Source: an uncultured Pseudomonadota bacterium (lineage in GTDB: Bacteria > Myxococcota_A > UBA796 > GCA-2862545). From it: DNA of 9,638 nucleotides. A program made the position numbers and the translations under genes. Positions 6,766 through 9,638 of the stretch are shown here, piece by piece. Every line of letters starts with the position of its first letter. The first letter of the stretch is position 1. The stretch spans positions 1-9,638 of the forward strand of contig CALATR010000744.1 in NCBI GenBank assembly GCA_937891875.1. The letters run 5' to 3'. The notes below the pieces were generated by a model. The model did not search any database. It saw only the letters and a list, made by a program, of their open reading frames with translations, and was not told the DNA's origin.

Positions 6766-6781
6766 CACACCTTCGGGTGTG
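6766..6781 (+). other. cUUCGg hairpin near the 3' end of the predicted RNA
   Basis: CACACC pairs with GGTGTG around a UUCG loop closed by C-G, the exceptionally stable tetraloop typical of structured RNAs. The loop is only of this type when read on the plus strand, which supports the sense of transcription. Confidence 0.55.
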
Positions 6782-6928
6782 ACGATGCACAACCAGTGGC
6801 AACGCTGAGCGGGCATCGGGTCGGACAGTCTGCAGACTGCATGTCGTGGCAACTCGGGACCGACTCGTCGGAACCGATCGGACTGCCAGTCCTCTTTGTG
6901 TACGTTCCACCGTGGTTTCAAGATGCAC

Positions 6929-6961
6929 AAACCCCCGGCGCCTCAGGGCTCCGGGGGTTTT
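6929..6961 (+). terminator. Rho-independent terminator of the large RNA
   Basis: AAACCCCCGG (6929-6938) pairs perfectly with CCGGGGGTTT (6951-6960). The loop can form an inner GCC/GGC helix around TCAG. The stem ends in TTTT. It lies after the hairpin-rich region and 88 nt before the TPR gene, so it separates the two transcripts. Confidence 0.8.
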
Positions 6962-7048
6962 CCTGTTGTAGCGCCGGCCGTCGGGCGGTCCGGTGGGATC
7001 GAACCTGCCTCCGTCGTAGACTAGACTCTCCGCGATGGAGGGTCCCTC
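6962..7048 (+). promoter_or_regulatory. Leader of the TPR gene with ribosome binding site
   Basis: GGAGGG (7035-7040) sits 8 nt before the ATG at 7049 and fixes that start. TAGACT, occurring around 7016-7027, is a possible -10 hexamer, but no clear -35 is visible. As the terminator lies just upstream, the gene probably has its own promoter here. Confidence 0.45.
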
Positions 7049-8632
7049 ATGGCGGACGAGCGCCTCACCCAAGGGCGTCACCACCTGCTGAACGGCCGGC
7101 GAGCCCTGCGCCTGGGATTTCGCGAGGACGGACAACGCTACTTCCAGGCCGCTTTGCTGCGCTTCCGCAGTCCGGAGCTCCGCCTGGGGGAGGCGCATGC
7201 CCTGCGTGGTCTGGCCGAGGCGGCGCTGGCGATGGACCTGGTGGACGAGGCTGAGACCCAGGTTCGCGCAGCCCTGGCGACGTACCAGGAGATCCCCGCG
7301 CTCGTGGAGGCCTTTCAGGAGACTTGCAGCGAGGGGAGCGAGGAGGACCAGGAGACCCGGGCTTCCCTGGAGAGCGTGCGCTCCGGTGCGCGGGAGGGAG
7401 AGGTCGCCAGCTGGGCCCTGCTGGGCGAGGTGCTGTCCCGTAGGGGGCACCTCGAGGCTGCGGAAGCCGCGCTCGAGTCGGCCCAGAACCGCTTCGGTGA
7501 TCTGCAGGAGAGCGCCGCCGCTGCCGAGGTCTACGGCGTGCATGGACGGGTCGCCCAGCGCGAGGAGCGCATCGACGACGCGCGCACCTGGTTCGACCGC
7601 GCGGTCCAGGCCCACCACGACGCGGCCAACAAGGAAGGCGAGATCGTCAGCCGCCTGCACCTGGCCGAGGTCGTGCGCCAGCTCGGCGACATCGATGTCG
7701 CCTACGCCACCCTGCACGAGGCCCTGCGCCTGGCCCGCGACATGGACGAGGAGCTCCTCGAGGGGCGGGTGCTGTGTGCGCTCGGCGAGGTGGCCCTCGA
7801 GGCGCGGCACGACGCGGAGGCGGCGTCCTACTTCGACGACGCGCTGTCCGCGGCCCGGATCGCCGGCGACATCGAGCGCCAGGCCCAGGCCCTGGTCGGG
7901 CGGGGCACCGCCGGCGGTCGGCGCGGAGAGGCGGACGCCATCCCGACCATGTTCGAGGGCATCAAGATCCTCGGGGAGTGGCCCGGTCAGCTCGGGCTGG
8001 CGCCTGCGCTGCTCCGCCTGGGCAACCACGCGCGGCGGGTGGGCGAGGCGCGCCTGGCCCTCGCCACCTCCGAGGTCGCCCGACGCATGTACCTGACCCG
8101 CGACCCGATCGGCGGACAGGGGCAGGCCCTGCGGACCCAGGTGAAGGCGCTCGCCCAGCTGGGCCTGGGGGAGACCACGCTGTGTGCGGCGTTTGCCCGG
8201 GAGAAGCTGGCGGGGGCCCTGCAGCCGAACGCGGTCGAGGTGGCCGAGTGGTACGCGGAGCGCGCGCCTGACGAGGTCGTGGACAAGCTGCGGGCCGAGC
8301 CGCTCGAGTCGCTGATGACCACGACCCGCACGACCCTGGAGCAGATCCTGGAGGCGGACCTGCAGCTGGCCGCGCTGGCCCGCGAGGACCTCGATGACGT
8401 CGATAAGGCGCTGGGCCTGATCTCGGTCATGGTGGAGGAGCTGGTCCGGGACAAGCCGCGCCTGTCGGTGCGCCCCGTGGTCGGTCGCACCGAGGAGCCG
8501 GCGGTCCTGCGCAAGGGTGGGCCGGACGCGCCGACCGAGTCGGCTTCGGATGCAGCCGCGGACAGCGAGAAGGGCGACGACGGCGAGTACAAGAGCCTCG
8601 AGGACGTCTACGGCTCGCTGTACGAGAGCTAG
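7049..8632 (+). CDS. TPR-repeat protein, cytoplasmic scaffold of unknown role
   Basis: A 527-aa protein with an ideal ribosome binding site and no signal peptide or membrane segment. It is almost entirely helical hairpins of TPR type: about 8-44, 48-80, 119-150, 158-192, 198-232, 240-272, 277-310 and 318-350. Recognisable TPR consensus pieces include 'AEAALAMDLVDEAETQVRAAL', 'LGEVLSRRGHLEAAEAALESA', 'GRVAQREERIDDARTWFDRAV', 'LAEVVRQLGDIDVAYATLHEAL' and 'LGEVALEARHDAEAASYFDDAL'. An acidic low-complexity insert (about 91-112) separates repeats 2 and 3. Residues about 410-470 form further helices of no recognised family, and the tail (about 480-527) is acidic and disordered. No kinase, DNA-binding or catalytic motif is seen. 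TPR arrays bind partner proteins; similar proteins are numerous in Myxococcota. It could serve an envelope or signalling complex with the neighbouring propeller protein, but nothing in the sequence names its partner. Confidence 0.88.
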   Translation: MADERLTQGRHHLLNGRRALRLGFREDGQRYFQAALLRFRSPELRLGEAHALRGLAEAALAMDLVDEAETQVRAALATYQEIPALVEAFQETCSEGSEEDQETRASLESVRSGAREGEVASWALLGEVLSRRGHLEAAEAALESAQNRFGDLQESAAAAEVYGVHGRVAQREERIDDARTWFDRAVQAHHDAANKEGEIVSRLHLAEVVRQLGDIDVAYATLHEALRLARDMDEELLEGRVLCALGEVALEARHDAEAASYFDDALSAARIAGDIERQAQALVGRGTAGGRRGEADAIPTMFEGIKILGEWPGQLGLAPALLRLGNHARRVGEARLALATSEVARRMYLTRDPIGGQGQALRTQVKALAQLGLGETTLCAAFAREKLAGALQPNAVEVAEWYAERAPDEVVDKLRAEPLESLMTTTRTTLEQILEADLQLAALAREDLDDVDKALGLISVMVEELVRDKPRLSVRPVVGRTEEPAVLRKGGPDAPTESASDAAADSEKGDDGEYKSLEDVYGSLYES

Positions 8633-8711
8633 CCCCGCAACCAGCGTCCGCGCGGGGCGGTAGCGCCGCTCCGCAGGCGGTACAGTGCGCTCGCCCTTGC
8701 AGGGAGCGTCC
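8633..8711 (+). promoter_or_regulatory. Spacer between the TPR and propeller genes, with hairpin and ribosome binding site
   Basis: CCCCGC (8633-8638) pairs with GCGGGG (8652-8657) directly after the TPR stop codon; no U-tract follows. AGGGAG (8701-8706) lies 5 nt before the ATG at 8712. TACAGT at about 8680 could be a -10 element, but its -35 is poor. The genes may be co-transcribed or the second may have its own promoter. Confidence 0.4.
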
Positions 8712-9638
8712 ATGCACGACATCGCGCCGTACACCTACTCGCCCGCTGGCAATGTGATCGTCCTCGCGGACGGTCCGGAGCTGCTGGTCTACTCGGCCGC
8801 CAACGACCAGGGCCTGTGGAAGGCGATGGCCGAGGACGTGCTGATGGGGGTCGGCGCCACCGAGGACCAGGTGCTCTCGGTCGACGCGACCGGCAAGATC
8901 ACCGCCTACCGCCCGGTAGACGGACACCAGCTCTTCCAGGTCGAGACCGACAGCTCGCCCATCACGATGACCGTCTCCGCGGACGGCCACTGCCTCATCC
9001 TGGAGGCCTCGGCCATCTGCGTGGTCCGTCCGGGGGCTGACCCGCTGCGGGTGGGCTGGGAGACGCCGCGGGCGGCGGCGTGGGGTCCGGACAGCGCCAG
9101 CATCGGGATCGGTGGGGCGGATGGGACCTTTGCCGTGGTCGATCCGGCCTCGGGAGGCGCGTGGGGCACCCAGGCCCTCGGCGCGCCCATCCGCGGGGTC
9201 GCCTGGCGGCCGGACGGCACCTGGGCGGTGGCCCACGGACAGCAGATCAGCTTCGTGAGCAGTGACGGGACCGAGATCAGCTCGGTCCTGCCGGTGCCCG
9301 GGGCGGTCGGCGAGGTGGCGGTGTCCAACGACGGTGCGATCCTGGCGGTCATGGTGGACACCCAGAAGGTCGTGCTGTTCGAGCTGCACGGCAACGCCGT
9401 CGTCGGTGAGGTGACCTTCCAGCGGGAGGTCTCGCACATCCAGTTCGGCACCAAGCACTGGCTCGGCTTCGGCTTCGACTACGGCGATGCCAACCGGCTG
9501 GACGTCGCGACGGGCAAGGTGACGCGCACCCAGGCCCACCCCGGCCGCGCCCAGAACGCCTGGGCGATGAACGCCTCGGTCAACCAGGCGCTGGTGCGTG
9601 GCGGCATCGCCAACGTGGCGGCGGCCGGCGTGGCGATC
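8712..9638 (+). CDS. WD40/PQQ-like beta-propeller protein, 3' end outside the window
   Basis: 309 codons are visible from the ATG at 8712, which has an AGGGAG 5 nt upstream. The reading frame is open to the window edge. Repeating blade motifs of about 40 residues are seen: 'YTYSPAGNVIVLADGPELLVY', 'LSVDATGKITAYRPVDG', 'MTVSADGHCLILEAS', 'AAWGPDSASIGIGGADGTFAV', 'GVAWRPDGTWAVAHGQQISFV' and 'VAVSNDGAILAVMVDTQKVVL'. The pattern 'S-x-DG-x-h-h-h' between strands is typical of WD40-like propellers. At least six blades are visible. There is no signal peptide, so it should be cytoplasmic. No catalytic motif is seen and the C-terminus is missing, so an extra fused domain cannot be excluded. It probably serves as a protein-binding platform. 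Confidence 0.85.
   Translation, partial: MHDIAPYTYSPAGNVIVLADGPELLVYSAANDQGLWKAMAEDVLMGVGATEDQVLSVDATGKITAYRPVDGHQLFQVETDSSPITMTVSADGHCLILEASAICVVRPGADPLRVGWETPRAAAWGPDSASIGIGGADGTFAVVDPASGGAWGTQALGAPIRGVAWRPDGTWAVAHGQQISFVSSDGTEISSVLPVPGAVGEVAVSNDGAILAVMVDTQKVVLFELHGNAVVGEVTFQREVSHIQFGTKHWLGFGFDYGDANRLDVATGKVTRTQAHPGRAQNAWAMNASVNQALVRGGIANVAAAGVAI

Larger units (their letters stand above)
5438..6961 (+). ncRNA. Large structured non-coding RNA (about 1.5 kb), class not recognised
   Basis: This stretch has no credible gene. Frames on both strands give only Arg/Pro/Ser/Cys-rich shadows, and third codon positions lack the strong G/C bias of the flanking genes. Spot counts give about 68% GC, against about 73% in a coding line. 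The plus strand is dense in perfect hairpins: 5441-5458 (AAAC loop), 5561-5578 (UUCG), 5580-5595, 5597-5610 and 5666-5683 (CUCG), 5631-5645, 5815-5830, 5839-5853, 5907-5933 (11 bp), 5946-5960, 6187-6204 (CUCG), 6240-6253 (GUGA, a GNRA loop), 6315-6328 and 6670-6683 (CUUG), 6417-6431, 6621-6638 (UUCG), 6766-6781 (cUUCGg) and 6860-6871 (CUCG). A sigma-54 promoter lies at its 5' end and an intrinsic terminator at its 3' end, both on the plus strand. It lacks the signature motifs I know for 16S/23S rRNA, tmRNA, RNase P and 6S. It is comparable in kind to large ornate RNAs (GOLLD, ROOL, OLE) but I see no homology to them. Confidence 0.72.

Noticed and set aside
6826..6839. Perfect 14-bp palindrome CAGTCTGCAGACTG as a protein-binding site.
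   Set aside because: It lies inside the predicted RNA and folds as a CAGTC/GACTG hairpin, so it is more simply part of the RNA structure.
5438..6961. rRNA operon fragment, tmRNA, RNase P RNA or group II intron as an explanation for the structured region.
   Set aside because: None of the universal 16S/23S motifs, no tmRNA tag frame or tRNA-like ends, no RNase P conserved core, no reverse transcriptase and no clear domain V were found by reading. An Infernal search would settle this.

Overview
The window is GC-rich DNA from a Gram-negative bacterium. It carries a Hanks-type Ser/Thr kinase, several lipobox proteins, ExbD/TonB-like periplasmic modules, TPR and beta-propeller proteins, and a strong sigma-54 promoter. 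Together these suggest an uncultured member of the Myxococcota (former Deltaproteobacteria). No phylogenetic marker gene is present, so this placement is an inference.

Left part (1-2655, minus strand): a two-gene operon. The upstream gene encodes a lipoprotein made of two divergent ExbD/TolR-like periplasmic domains. It overlaps by ATGA the start of a transmembrane Ser/Thr protein kinase that runs off the left edge. The extracytoplasmic part of the kinase is a long Pro/Glu/Ala-rich linker like TonB, which appears to enter a TonB/AgmX-like C-terminal domain just as the window ends. A 120-bp divergent region (2656-2775) separates this operon from a plus-strand gene for a large CapA-family lipoprotein (2776-5160).

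Centre (5161-7048): about 1.9 kb with no credible protein gene. It contains an 18-bp palindrome, a near-consensus sigma-54 (-24/-12) promoter at 5411-5427, then about 1.5 kb packed with hairpins (UUCG, CUCG, CUUG and GNRA loops, one four-way junction, one 11-bp hairpin), and a rho-independent terminator at 6929-6961. Promoter, loop types and terminator all agree on the plus strand. I read this as one large, highly structured non-coding RNA of about 1,520 nt under sigma-54 control. It matches no RNA class I recognise (not rRNA, tmRNA, RNase P, 6S or an obvious group I/II intron). This is the main discovery candidate of the window.

Right part (7049-9638, plus strand): a cytoplasmic TPR-repeat protein (527 aa), then, after a 79-bp gap, a WD40/PQQ-like beta-propeller protein truncated by the right edge. 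Both look like protein-interaction scaffolds without enzymatic motifs. No functional link between them and the RNA is visible beyond adjacency.
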